Shown here: positions 44,379 through 55,511 of the stretch, in pieces
Layout of the letters: every line of letters begins with the position of its first letter
How positions within the stretch are numbered: position 1 is the first letter of the stretch
Origin: Brassica napus
Lineage: Eukaryota; Streptophyta; Magnoliopsida; Brassicales; Brassicaceae
DNA: 64,000 nt
Reading direction: 5' to 3'
Assembly: GCF_020379485.1 (NCBI RefSeq)
Contig: NC_063448.1
Coordinates: 19,553,726 to 19,617,725, forward strand
The notes under the pieces: model-generated
The model's input: the letters and a program-made list of their open reading frames with translations, nothing else
Told to the model about the DNA's origin: nothing
Database searches by the model: none
Program-made: the position numbers and the translations under genes

Positions 44379-45133
44379 CATCTCTGTTTACAAACTTCGA
44401 TCACCTACTGAACCAAGCTTGATCAACTACGAACCAGACTGAGAGCTTTTCGATATTTTCATGGTTACTATGGTATATATGGAAAGCGAGGAATGATAAA
44501 TGTTTTAATGGGAAGGACATATCACCCCTCGACACGTTAAATGTGGCCACGCAAAAAGCAGAATCATGGAAACTGGCACAGATCGACAAAAGATTAGAGG
44601 AAGAAGATGGCATAAGCGCAGAGCATCGTCAAGCAGCTCCAATACATGTAGATATTGGACATCGCTATAAATGTCAAGTTGATGGATCTTGGTCAGAGAA
44701 GGACAAATGGATGGGAATGGGCTTTATTCTACTAGAAGCAGAGGAGGTGATCTTGTAGGGACGGAAGTGTGTCCATCAGGTGAAATCACCATTACATACG
44801 GAAACATAAGCTCTTATATGGTCGATGTCTGAATTGTTAAACCGCGGGTGTGATGGAATTGTCTTTGAGTCAGATTGCCAACAGCTGATAAACGTTATCC
44901 TTAATAAGATCGAGTGGCCATCATTAGCAGCAGAATTGGATGAAATCAAACTTCTTAGTACACGACTACACGATTCTGTCTTTACTTTTTAACCCCGTAA
45001 CTTAAATTTTCGTGCAGACTCTTTGACCAAAGGCAGTCGATCACGAGTTGAATGTTTTGCTATTGTAGACGATTTGGCTCCTAACAGGTATACTAAAGCA
45101 GCTTGCCTAAACGGACCAGAGTGATTTTTCTAT
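44379..45133 (+). pseudogene. LINE-B RNase H fragment
   Basis: Continues the LINE from the other side of Copia-2: WLLWYIWKARNDKCFNGKDI, then a Glu/Lys-rich linker and the RNase H start (QVDGSWSEKDKWMGMGF). Many stops follow after 44758, so the domain is decayed. Confidence 0.75.
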
Positions 45134-45166
45134 AAAATTTTGGTTGATGACAAAAAAAAACTCAAC

Positions 45167-45706
45167 CATAATTATAGGAAATATTTGAAATAACAAAATA
45201 TTTTGATTTGTTAACGTTGGATATATTATGCTATTACAAACTCTGAGAAATATTAAAGACGATTCTACAGCCAACAATTTTACATGCGGATTCACGTCTG
45301 ACTGCATCACCTTAGTCACTCTATCGGATCCATGTCCCTTGTTGCAGATCTCTTGTAAGTTGTTTCTCCATTAATTTCGCATTCTCTGGAAATTGAAACT
45401 GAGACCTCCTGGTGTAGAAGCATTAATGAACTTTTGGTTAAAACCAAAAAGCTTCCACCATAATAATTATAGGAAATATTTGAAATAATAAAAAAAAAAA
45501 CTTAAATCATAACAAAAAAATTAAAACAAAAGAAAGATTAAAGTCAACAACACATAAACCAAAACCATACCGGAAGGAACCATTTCGGTTTAACATGATC
45601 GGGTTCTAACGACTTTCTAATTGACTCGTCTCTTTCCTTGGAAATAAACCAAGATTTTTGTTCCTCGCACATCTGTGGAAGGAACCTCAGGAAGAAAGAA
45701 AGAAAG
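45167..45706. promoter_or_regulatory. Upstream region of the Pkr1-like gene
   Basis: Host DNA between LINE-B and the Pkr1-like start codon. A block of about 30 bp (CATAATTATAGGAAATATTT) occurs near 45167 and again, slightly changed, near 45462. No TATA box could be assigned with confidence. Confidence 0.4.
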
Positions 45707-46471
45707 ATGGAGAAGAAGCAGAGACCAGAGATATCGTCAACGGAAGCTGTTCTTGTCGGAGCTCTAGCACCAGGCGTCAATGTTAGTACTTCCTTCTTAC
45801 CCCCTTTTGTGTAGATGCTCTCTGTTTCTTTTTGGTTCGGTTTATAAAACCCTAGTTGTGATCGGATCTGTTATACAGGCTCCAACATGGAACGCTCTGA
45901 GATTCGCGTTTCTTCTGCTGGGTCTCTGTCTCACTTTCATGCTCTCCATAGCTTTCACCAGTGGCCAATCCATGTTGCTTTTTCACGTCGGCTTCCTCAT
46001 CGTAATCGCATCTTCCCTCTTTGTCCTCCTCAATTGGTATGTTGCTTCCTAAACTATCTTATTAGGGTTTCGATACAATCCTTTCTCTGAATTGGTGTTA
46101 ATCAAGTTGATGATCTGTGTGTGTGTGTGGATAGCTTAAAGTGTTCTGTTTCATGGGGTCTAATGAGTACTTATGCATCTCGGTCTTTGTGAAATTGAGT
46201 TTGGGGGTCATATAAGGGTTCTCAGTTCTCTAGTTTTGTATGTGCTTTGAAAAGATATCATCTTTTGTGTTATTTTGTTGTACTCTGAGGGTTTATGAGA
46301 TTCTAGAGGTGGATGTTGAGTCTTGAAGAGCTGATAAAAAAACCTTCAAATAGTTGCTTACCAGATGTAGTGCCTTTGTTCTGCAGGTTTCTTGCTCAGA
46401 CAGGGTTAGTACCAGTTGAGACACAGATGCAGGAGCTGAACTTGGCACCTACTACTGATAAAAGCAACTGA
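45707..46471 (+). CDS. Pkr1-like V-ATPase assembly membrane protein, three exons
   Basis: Exons 45707-45781, 45879-46036 and 46387-46471 join in phase with GT/AG introns to 105 codons plus stop. The product begins MEKKQRPEISSTEAVLVGAL and has two membrane helices (ALRFAFLLLGLCLTFMLSIA and LLFHVGFLIVIASSLFVLLN), then WFLAQTGLVPVE and a short hydrophilic tail. The size, the PG-x(6) start of helix 1, and the LLxWFLxE/Q-type end match the Pkr1 family; yeast Pkr1 is an ER protein that helps assemble the V0 sector of the V-ATPase. It corresponds by position to At1g28250. Function in plants is inferred from the family. It looks intact, and it is convergent with SMG7L. Confidence 0.85.
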
Positions 46472-47100
46472 TCAAGCACAAGTTATCTTTTTAGTTACTC
46501 TGACGCAGACACAAAAGTAACTTAAAGCAAATACGAGGACTGGATTTTGGTTCAACCAGAAAAAAATCCTGTTTTTAGTGGAAGTATATAAAATCAGCTT
46601 TTACTTTCCTCAAACTCTTTTCTTGGTTTCCCCCTCTTGTTGTTTTATTTTCTTTCTTTGGCTTGATGGAGGATGCAGAAGCAAGCACAAACAGCTAGGG
46701 AACTACACAAGATCTTGATCAGGGTTTGGTTTGCTCATTCTCCAACGTTAGCTCCTTTTTCTTTGTTTGTAATTCCCAGACTAAGTTTGTTCCTCCCATA
46801 TAAGAAGATGATTATTATTGGACACTTATTCTTCTTATATGTTTCCTTGTTTACAATGGATTCAAGGGTAATCTAACTCAAAATTCATCCCTCAAGTAAC
46901 AAACAAAAGAATTTGCAAAAACTTTTGAAGTTTACTTTCTTTGTTTATCTACAACCAAACTTTTTCTTGATATGTTTGTTACAACTCGAGAAAACATTCT
47001 CTTGCAAAATTGAGCAACAAATACAAGGAAACAAGACGATAACTATAGGTAGTTACAACTTGCCAAATTGGGACAGTTTCCTTTACTCACTTGTGCATCT
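46472..47100. other. Shared 3' region of two convergent genes
   Basis: Probable 3' UTRs of the Pkr1-like gene and SMG7L. T-rich; no separate gene is seen. Confidence 0.5.
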
Positions 47101-49974
47101 CTAGTTGTTCATATATGCTGGAGAAGGTTCTCTTAACCTCTGACCGTTCTCCTTGAGCTCTTTCTCTCTCAGGTACCGAAGAAACGGTCCAGGGTCATCG
47201 CTGAACCCATAAGCCTCTGCTGCGCTTTGTTGACCGTTGCACAACTTTTGTCCTCTAGCTTCATGGTCTTCTTCCATGTAGAGCTGAGGATAAAACATTG
47301 AGTTTTCTGAAGAGACCATTGATTGATCATTTGGTGTCCCGTACCTAGCTAAGAGACTGAACTTGGGTGATCCATGAGCCAAGAAGTTTCTCAGATTGTT
47401 TGTCCCCTGGGCTTGATAGGAACAAGCTGGTCTAACATTCTGACTTTCTCTGTATCTACGTAACCATTCAGAAGAAGAAATGCCAACAAATGGTGGGTTT
47501 GTGTATGACTTGATGAAACCAGGAGGTTCCATATATCTTGTCTGGTCATGGAAGCTCTCTGCTTTGTTATGAAACCAAGAAGCGTCTTCAGGCAGTAATG
47601 GAGCAGACGGAGTAGGAGGTGAATAAGAAGAAGCAGGATGCTCCGTGCTGCTACTAACTGAGAGACTGTCAAAGGATGTCAGAGGACCTGTTTCATCAAT
47701 AGGGCTCAAACCATTTGGTTTACTTTTCTCTTTACTCTTGTCAACCACCCACGCGCTCAGCGATGGAGGTCTCTCTGAGACTGTGCCTTCTTCTAGATGC
47801 TGATCTGTATTCTTAAGACCTTGCGTGAAGCTGAAGCTTCCAGAGTTAGTATCCTGTGCGCTATGGTTCACAATGACTGATGAGGTACGTCTTAGGCTTT
47901 CATCAGATGAAGTTATTGTTTGGTTTCCTGAAGTTGTGTTATCAGAGCAGAGTGGCTTCGTTGCAATGCTAGAAGAAGAGACTGGAGCAGATTGACACCT
48001 TACGAGCGGCTTGAGAAGAATGACTTCTTCCTCTTCTGCAGGCACAGCTCTTTCACTCACACAAGGGATGATCTCAACGTTTCCTATAGTAACACGTTTT
48101 CTGTGAAAGAGCTCTTCTTTGCGTTGTCTTTCACCTGAAGCTGTGTAGAAACGAGCCCCTTGCTTGTCAAAGAATAACCACTTCTGCTTACTTGTGATCT
48201 CAATAGCGGAATTGATAATCCGTTGAAGACGAAGCTCTTTGCCTCTCTTAAAACTCTCTCTTAGTTCCATATGACTTGTGAAATCTAGAAGTAAATGTAC
48301 AGGAGCCAGAGGAGCCAATGACCTCAGTTCATGATCCTCCCAAAGAGCTACCATCACCTTAGCAGAACAGTTTTGTCCTTTCACCTTTAAGCTGTTCAAG
48401 AAATCAACTAGTTTGCTAAAGAAGCAAGATATCGCAATCTCGCTCTTCTCATCAAACCTGCATTCTTCTTCCTTGTGAAGTAGAAACGGTAGGTAGTCTA
48501 GAAATACAAGTAGAGCAGGTAAGAGAGGGCAAGAATCCAAGGGACTAGTCTTCAAACACCTCTCGACAACTCGCCCCATGACGATGAACACCATTGTTAA
48601 TGCTAAGTTTGTTAACTTTGCTTCCTCTTCCGCGTTGTCTGGTTCATTAAACTCGGCTAAGTTGTGGAAGATGAAGACGAAAACCGCAACAAGTTGGATG
48701 ATTCTATACGGTCCCTTTCTCGCCGGGTCCATAACTTGATAAGACTCCAACATGGCTTCTAGGTTTCTATCATCTACTGCAAATGCTGCATCCAATTCTC
48801 TCATAGTTGATGCAAATGTGCAACCAAACTCATCAAAACTGAAACAAACCATACAGAACTAAGAGAAGAACAGCTTGGGTCATCAAGATCTTGAGTTGAA
48901 AGAAAAGAACAGACCTGGATTTAAGGAAGAAGAAGCTAATTTTTCTAACAACCAGTGTCCATAAATCACTTCCAGTCTTTAATTCTTCTTTTGCTTTTAC
49001 AGTGACATTTCTCTCTGATGGGTTTAAGAAGTTAAACTCTGCATCAGTAGATAGAGACTGCAAAGGAGAAGACCTGTTCTGCAGTAGTTAAAACAAGCAT
49101 TTTGAGCAACACAAGGCATACACAATCTAACTGCAACTAGTAGGGAGAGAGAGTATGAGTGAATCAATCACCTTCTCAAACAACAAAAGAAGATTGTTAG
49201 AAGCACCAGGAAAAGGTTCTTTCACAGCTAAGCTTCTCACACAGTGGTACAGAGCCAAGAACTCATCACCAACATAAGTGGCCAATACAGCTAGCTACAC
49301 AATTTCAAGAAAAAAATCACTTACAAAATGGCTAATAAACAAAAGAAAAAGAGTTAAGTTACCTGGTTATGAGGATTGCCACTATCAGGCCAAGACTTTG
49401 CAGCTTCAAGATAGTATGTAGCAGCAGTTGACCAATCACAATGTCCATGTGTTTTCAGATACTGTTCTCTATACCTTTCAAGATCTCCAAGACAGATATA
49501 GAAACGATGGCATAAGAATCTCCTTTTGCCTCCAGATTCCTCAGAGAACCCCTTGTAGTAATATCCTCTGACTTTAGAAATCAGATTCTTGTAAAACTCT
49601 GCAGCTCTTAGCAGAAACAGCTTGAATGCTTTCATATGAGTGTTTGACTTGGAAGGATCATCTGCTTTGAGGCCTTTGCGAAACTCGTCGATGTGTTTAT
49701 AGTGAAGCTTCCAGAGACAGAACTCTACTTCTTGAAGCTCTTCTTGCTGGAGATTGGCTTTGAATATTTGCTCGTAGGTCGAACCTGCTTTCGTGTATAG
49801 CTCTGAAACATCTGGATGCAGTATACCCTTCGTGTGGATTAATGTCCATAGCTGCTTCTCAATGTTGTTCACCTGAGAAAGAGATCATTAGTAAGATTCT
49901 TTCAAGCTAAAAAAAAGCATCAAGATGGTTTTTTACTTTACCTCTACAAGAAAATTACTTTTGGATGCTTCCAT
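47101..49974 (-). CDS. SMG7L: SMG7L-like EST1/SMG7 family protein, five coding exons
   Basis: Exons 49974-49942, 49872-49363, 49294-49172, 49078-48915 and 48838-47101 join in phase to 855 codons plus stop; all introns have GT/AG ends. The N-terminal half is the 14-3-3-like/TPR fold of EST1 and SMG7 proteins (NNIEKQLWTLIHTKGILHPD; FCHRFYICLGDLERYREQYL-type helix; YYLEAAKSWPDSGNPHNQLA; LYHCVRSLAVKEPFPGA), followed by the helical hairpin region (DWELWTLVVRKISFFFLKS-like). The C-terminal third is serine-rich and probably disordered. SMG7 proteins bind phosphorylated UPF1 in nonsense-mediated decay; plant SMG7L lacks a firmly known role. Position matches At1g28260. The gene looks intact. Confidence 0.9.
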
Positions 49975-50494
49975 CTTCTTTGGAATTAGACAAAGATCTT
50001 ATAGATGTGTGACAAGTGACAAGAGAGCACAAAAGCATCCTGAGAAAGAATGAAAACTAACAAAGATTAAGAATCAGACACTGTGTTTGGTCTGCAAGAA
50101 AACAATTTTAAATCAACAACCTCAACTGGGTAAGCTCAAAGTCGCAAGCTTTGACAGAGTTTAATGAAACCCAGAAGATGAAATCTTTAAAAGAGTTACA
50201 GTGACAAAAGCACCAAAGAGAGAAGAACACACATCAGATGGAGCTTAAAGAGACATCAACATCACAAAAGCAGTGTAGAAAAGAGAGGGGAAGAAGAAAA
50301 TCGAGGGAGAGAGTGAATCTTTAGATGGATAACGATGACACTAAGAAGAAGAGGTTACCAGAAGAAACTTGGACGTACGGACGTTTAGACAGGAACAGCA
50401 TAAAGATAGAAGAAGCCAAGCTAAGTGTATAATCACATGGAAGAGAGAGAGAGAAGATAAGTCAGTTGTGAAACGGACAAAGTAGAAAGGTAGC

Positions 50495-50562
50495 TGATGA
50501 TGATAATGATGATGATGATGAATTGATGATGATGATGATGATGATGATGATGAGGATGATGG
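50495..50562. repeat. ATG/GAT microsatellite
   Basis: About 20 trinucleotide units with one interruption, 520-590 bp upstream of the SMG7L start codon. Confidence 0.9.
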
Positions 50563-50616
50563 AGGTGCAAAGGTGGATACATATCTAATCCATTAGTCCA
50601 CTTCTTCTTCTAAGTG

Positions 50617-50661
50617 CCCCCCCCCCCCCCCACCCCCACCCCCACCCCCACCCCCACCCCC
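50617..50661. repeat. Poly-C and ACCCCC tract (G-quadruplex motif on the minus strand)
   Basis: Fifteen C, then five ACCCCC units. The minus strand, which is the SMG7L sense strand, thus has six G-runs of five or more. Confidence 0.9.
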
Positions 50662-51212
50662 AACATTTTGATTTTCTTTTCTTGAATGATTTTCTTAACC
50701 ATGCTAATTAATTTTCAATTGATTAGGTTAACCGGAGTTACGGAGCAAATCAAATTCACACACTTTTGTAGATTCCTTGACGTCAAAGCCAAACTTTCTT
50801 TATATTTTTAATACGATGGTAAGATGAGTCATGAGACTCGATCTAGAGGATAAGCGATTAAGGAAGAAAAATGGGACCACCAAATATTTTAGACCATCAG
50901 TTTTTATTTTGTTATGATAATATTAATAATTATACATTCTTTTAAGACCACCAAAAATTATTTCTCACAAAAAAATATTGTTTACAGGCGGGTTATTTTT
51001 GTCATATTTTATAAGACGTTTTAGTTAAAAGTACAAAACCTAAGGAAGTATAATTAATTATATATTTACAGTGGAAACATTTTACAACTTCTATGCATAA
51101 CATTTTATAAATTAAGACAAAAATCTTAAACATCTTATATTATACGATAGAGTATAATTAGTTATTTATAAGCATTACTAAAAGTATTATTTAATATTTT
51201 GAATTAATAAAT

Positions 51213-51404
51213 ATGAAGATCATATACATTTTTAGTCGAAAGCTTTTGCTAATCACTATATTCTTCTTCTTTTTTAATATCTTACAAGCTTACTATGGAC
51301 GACGCATAGTGAGGTTCGACAATGAAACACCTGCGGACCTTGGCATGGGCAGTAACCCAAATGTGGTTAACAACTGTTTTTGTTTTGTAAGACTGCAGTC
51401 TTGA
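51213..51404 (+). CDS. Small secreted-peptide-like reading frame (63 aa)
   Basis: Starts with a clear signal-peptide-like N-terminus (MKIIYIFSRKLLLITIFFFF, then NILQA) and continues as a short mature part with RRIVRFDNETPADLGMGSNP and a CFC motif. It ends 5 nt before the Helitron terminus at 51410, so the original 3' end may have been cut off. I do not recognise the family. It could also be a chance frame. Confidence 0.3.
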   Translation: MKIIYIFSRKLLLITIFFFFFNILQAYYGRRIVRFDNETPADLGMGSNPNVVNNCFCFVRLQS

Positions 51405-52627
51405 TATCACTAGGGACATTGCCCCGCGCTTGCGCAGAGTTATAGACATATTTCTTGTTTCATCTCAATATTTGTTAGGGTTATTGTAGCTGTGAATTTT
51501 GCGTTTTGGGTTGATCATTGTTTTTTAAGTTTTTTATTGTTATAGGGTTAGAGTTGTGATGATGTACTGTATATTCACTGTTCTCCACTCATGAAGGACT
51601 AAACTGTGTTAGTAATGTGATTGATATAGTTCGTGTTGTTGCTTGCCTGAGACTTATTGTTTGTTTGTCTTTTTAATTTATTACTTGTACTGTTGAGATT
51701 ACATAAATTATATTAAGGTTGTTGAGAGTACATTTTGTTTCTGGATATTTTTTCACCAGTTTAGTTTGTGTAAGTTGTGTGTATTAAGTAATAATTTTTT
51801 TTATTCTTATTATGTTGGTTATATGTTTTTTTATTTTTAAACTTGTTGTTTTTACCGGACCTTTAAAACAAATATACGAAGACTTGTAGAAATAACTATA
51901 AAATGAGTGACAATTAGTATTTGAGTCTTAATGGGTTTTAAACGAATATATGTATTTCTCATAAGAAGACAATAGCATTGGCATGTTGACATTGAGCATA
52001 TAAGCTATTTTTATAAGACAAGAAGAGTGAGTAGGTGGAGATGTTGTTGCCGCATTTGTGTATGTTGGGATTGTCTCTTGTATCTCCTGGTGTGGCTGTG
52101 TTTGTTTCTCTTTTATTTGATGGGTAATATGTAAACAAAAATCATTGTTAGTTGTATTTATCAGAGTTTGTAACTTACTTTGCTTTTTTTGTTTAGGTAA
52201 TTTCATTGATCTTGGTTGTCGTCTTCGTCTTCTTCGTAAGCATCTGTGAAAGTAAGTTTGTAAATTGTTAAATATTTGGCCGTGTAGTTTATATTTGTTT
52301 AGCTGGTTCAATGTATGTGTCGTTGAGTTTTAGTTGAGTTAATTGGTTTGGTATATTTGTTTTGAAGTTTATTTGTAAGACTAGACAAAAAGAGAGGTGA
52401 TCATTAATGATTCGTCTTTTTTGGGATTCTAGTTTTTGGTGTTTTGATTGTTTGGGTTATTGTGGTTTCTTTTAAACAGTAAAATAAAGATTTGTGTAAA
52501 ATTAGATTGATAAGTAAGGGAGATAAATAGACGACCACAAATCTTGGGTATGAAATATTTTTGATTATTGATGTTAGCACAATATAGACAGTAATATAAA
52601 GGGAATTATGTGTTGATTGTTTCTTAC

Positions 52628-53295
52628 GGATCAATGAGGAGACGGATAACGACTCGAGTTGTTTCTTTGGTGAGGCCAGAGCCCTGGACAAAACGGATTT
52701 GCCCAACCACATCTGTGAGTTTAAATATCAGTTATGATATCAAAACATAATATAAACCCAGATGCAATATGATAATATACTTGGAAGTTCTAGGTTTGTG
52801 TTCACAATCACTTGAAGATTGTCGAACAGTCTAATCTTGGCTGAAGATTGATCTCAGGAGCACCCGTGATGACTTCATCAATAATGGTTAGTGAGATGAA
52901 ACGAATGAGGAATGGATGATCAGTTATCTTGTACATGCTTGAGCACCTAGAAACCTCAAAACGATCGACTTTCACAATGGAACCAGCTTTCAAAGATGGC
53001 ATGTAACGATTAGCACGTCCGACGGGAGTAAACCCATAAATCACGGAATCTGCAAATAATATTATTCAACAAAGAATCAGGAAATAAATTAAAACAATTA
53101 TGTTAAATAAGTGTTATAGATCGAAGATTAACTTACATTTTCATCAAGGAAGAGAACCGTGATTCCTACGAACTCTCTGTCTTTCTTGAAGTTCAGGGAA
53201 TCCCAGAAGTGAGGTTGAGTGACGGAGAGATTCGAAGGTTGAGTGACGGAAGCCGAGACGCCGGTTTGACGAATTGGAGAGGCAGAGAGAAACAT
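52628..53295 (-). pseudogene. RPA1-like OB-fold (DUF223) gene fragment in Helitron-1
   Basis: Exon-like parts 53295-53137 (MFLSASPIRQTGVSASVTQP...FVGITVLFLDEN), 53049-52781 (DSVIYGFTPVGRANRYMPSL; GSIVKVDRFEVSRC; HPFLIRFISLTIIDE) and 52712-52628 (DVVGQIRFVQG...RVVIRLLIDP). The family is the single-strand-DNA-binding domain of replication protein A large-subunit relatives, common in crucifer Helitrons. Joining exon 1 to exon 2 as read gives an immediate stop, and exon 2 also changes frame near 52830, so it is a pseudogene. The C-terminal OB folds and zinc motif are not seen. Confidence 0.75.
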
Positions 53296-53748
53296 TTTTT
53301 AGAAGTTGGTTAAATCTAAGAGGAATCAATGAGTTTTGTGGAAATGCAGATTGGGTTCATCAAAGATGAGAATCATATATATAGGGTTTATATAGGGGCT
53401 ACAAATCAGGAACATTTATGATCAAGCGATTTAAGATGTGGACATGAAGAGTTCACCGGTGAAAAAATAGATTACGAACAGACACATGGTGCAACTCTGT
53501 AACTCAGACTTGTTTGAGACAGTGAAGAAAATAACTCAAACTCATGTTAAATGACAACAGTTTACAATATGAGAAAACTATAATTGTTGCAAACTTGAGC
53601 TTTTTTCATATAACGTGATGAATCTCATTTAAAAATGAAACCCATAACGCACTTGTAGGCCCGACCCTCAAAGGAAGCCGAACAAGCAAGAGCTTCCGAC
53701 CTTGATAAATATATATTAGGTTCGACCATCAATGTACAAAGTATCATT

Positions 53749-53802
53749 TAGCTTAGTGGTATAAATGTTGGTGTTTATATCTCAATAACCCGGGTTCGAG
53801 CC
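53749..53802 (+). other. tRNA-like Pol III A and B boxes inside Helitron-1
   Basis: TAGCTTAGTGG (53749-53759) and GGGTTCGAGCC (53792-53802) match the A and B boxes with 32 nt between them, the normal tRNA spacing. The flanks do not form an acceptor stem, so this is not a tRNA gene; it may be a SINE relic. Confidence 0.45.
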
Positions 53803-53893
53803 ATAGACTTGATATTTTTTCACATTTTTTAAAAGTGGGGTTCACAAAACGCTGACGTGGCGCTGAGAAATGAGTAAAAACTATTATAATAGA

Positions 53894-55087
53894 TTACGAA
53901 TGGGTGAAAATTATTTTCCGCCCAGCCTAAATAATTGTTAATAAATCATTTTTTTTATCAGATATATTTCTAAACATAAGATAAGAACAAAACAAAATAT
54001 TTTGACAGATCCCATGTAACAGAGACGTCCAACATATAAATCAATAAATTGTCTTATTATGATTTAATAACTAAAGTAATTAAATGATTTTTATTGTACA
54101 AAATAGTTGTCTTATTCCTATTTTGAAAAATACGATAGTTGTTTCATCCTTGCACCTTTCGAAATACATAATTAAGACAATTATGTGAAATTGTGAAATT
54201 GCATCTTATATACACAATTTTTGTCCTAAGTAAATCAATATCCTAAATCCCACACCATATTACTTTTGTTGATCACAAAACTTGTTCGATCATAGGTAGT
54301 TTGCTAATTTCACCATTTTTTTTGGGTTTTAAGCCAATTCATTCTTATCTTTTTTCTAGTTCGGTTTCAAATTATGTTGAAACTCTGGACTTTGATTGTG
54401 TGTACTCGTGATTTCAAATTCTTATTGTGAATACTATAGCTTTCTTGATATTTACACAAGGAATCGTGTAAATAAAATAAGATGACATTAATATAGATGG
54501 TCTTATAAATTACTATACAATATTATGCAATAATAAACTGAAAAATTCTTCACTGAATATACTCTCGATCAATCTCATATACTACTTTGTATATAGTATG
54601 TCTCGTATTATAGATTAATGGATTGTGTAAATTGCATGTATTTTTTCTGGTCAGATATCCACGACCAATTGTATATTTTTGTTTATTGTTATCCTGATGT
54701 ATGATAAGCTAAACTATTAAAGATTAAGGATAAAAGTCCACGAAATCTTCACCTAAATCTCATATTATAAAATTTAATAAACCACAGGATAGATTACAAT
54801 ATTTTCAATTAATCTCAAAAATGACGCGTCTCGTTTGTTATAGTATGGACCCCTTCGTATTAAAAACAAAGACAAACTGTGCACGCAATTGAATGGAAAT
54901 GTACCAGCACAACTTATCTTCGTGTTTTTCATTAAATAAATAAAGAGAGGAAATATCTTTGATGATTGATGTCGATCTATGAAGATAGATAGATACATTT
55001 CCTTTATTTTTTATTAAGTTTTGTGAAAAGGTTATTTGTTGGGTTTTATATTCAGAAGCACCCCATGATGGTGTCTACGTACATCCT
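53894..55087. other. AT-rich host spacer
   Basis: No gene, RNA or clear transposon is seen. Confidence 0.5.
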
Positions 55088-55089
55088 AG

Positions 55090-55158
55090 TATCCTACAAA
55101 GTAAGCAAGCCTTCGTAAACTGTAATCCTACAAAGTAAGCAAGCCTTCGTAAACCGTA
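55090..55158. repeat. Tandem duplication of 34 bp next to Copia-3
   Basis: ATCCTACAAAGTAAGCAAGC, then CTTCGTAAACTGTA, repeated with one change (CTGTA to CCGTA). The last bases adjoin the Copia-3 target site. Confidence 0.8.
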
Positions 55159-55161
55159 AGA

Positions 55162-55497
55162 TGTTATAAATCAATTGATGGATGTCCATAATCGGCCCGG
55201 TACATAACCAGTCCTTACAATTAGAGAGAGACGGTCTAATCCTAAAGAGAGAGAGGCGGTCATGACCTTAGGACAGAGAGAGAGACGGCTTATGCTTAGG
55301 AGAAAAGGAAACTATATTTCATTTTCCTTGTAATTGTTATCTTTCCATTATTATGTATTAGTAGTTTTCCTAATCCTTGTTGGTTTAGGTTTTTGGATAC
55401 TTTCTTTTTCTATGACTTGTAATCCTTATATAAAGGAACTCATGTTATGATTAATAAAACACAGAACTATTCAATCTTCAATTTTCTAATTACAACA
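55162..55497 (+). repeat. Copia-3 5' LTR
   Basis: 336 bp with a TATA-like CTTATATAAAGG near 55426-55437. Confidence 0.88.
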
Positions 55498-55511
55498 CGT
55501 TATCAGCACGA
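55498..55511 (+). promoter_or_regulatory. Copia-3 primer-binding site
   Basis: CGTTATCAGCACGA follows the LTR directly. It is the alternative primer site found in several plant Copia elements, probably matching an internal part of initiator tRNA-Met. Confidence 0.6.

Larger units (their letters stand above)
38314..45153 (+). mobile_element. 5'-truncated LINE (LINE-B), interrupted by Copia-2
   Basis: Flanking direct repeats AAAAAAACTCAAC at 38301-38313 and 45154-45166, with the 3' copy following an A-run. LINE sequence is 38314-38552 and 44379-45153; the Copia element between them has its own 5-bp duplication. Confidence 0.75.
49975..51212. promoter_or_regulatory. SMG7L leader and promoter region
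   Basis: Upstream of the SMG7L start on the minus strand. A splice-like CTGCAG/GTAAAG context near 50095-50100 suggests a leader intron. Contains the two simple repeats listed separately. 50700-51200 is AT-rich with no recognised gene. Confidence 0.45.
51410..53893 (-). mobile_element. Helitron (Helitron-1), nonautonomous
   Basis: On the minus strand it starts TCTATTATAATAG at 53893 and ends in CTAG at 51410, flanked by A on its 5' side and T on its 3' side, as Helitrons insert between A and T. A GC hairpin (CTGCGCAAGCGCGGGG) lies about 10 nt before CTAG, the standard Helitron 3' signal. 2484 bp, with no Rep/helicase gene; it carries RPA-like exons. Confidence 0.85.

Noticed and set aside
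53749..53802. A functional tRNA gene
   Set aside because: Only A and B boxes are present; no acceptor or anticodon stem can be drawn.
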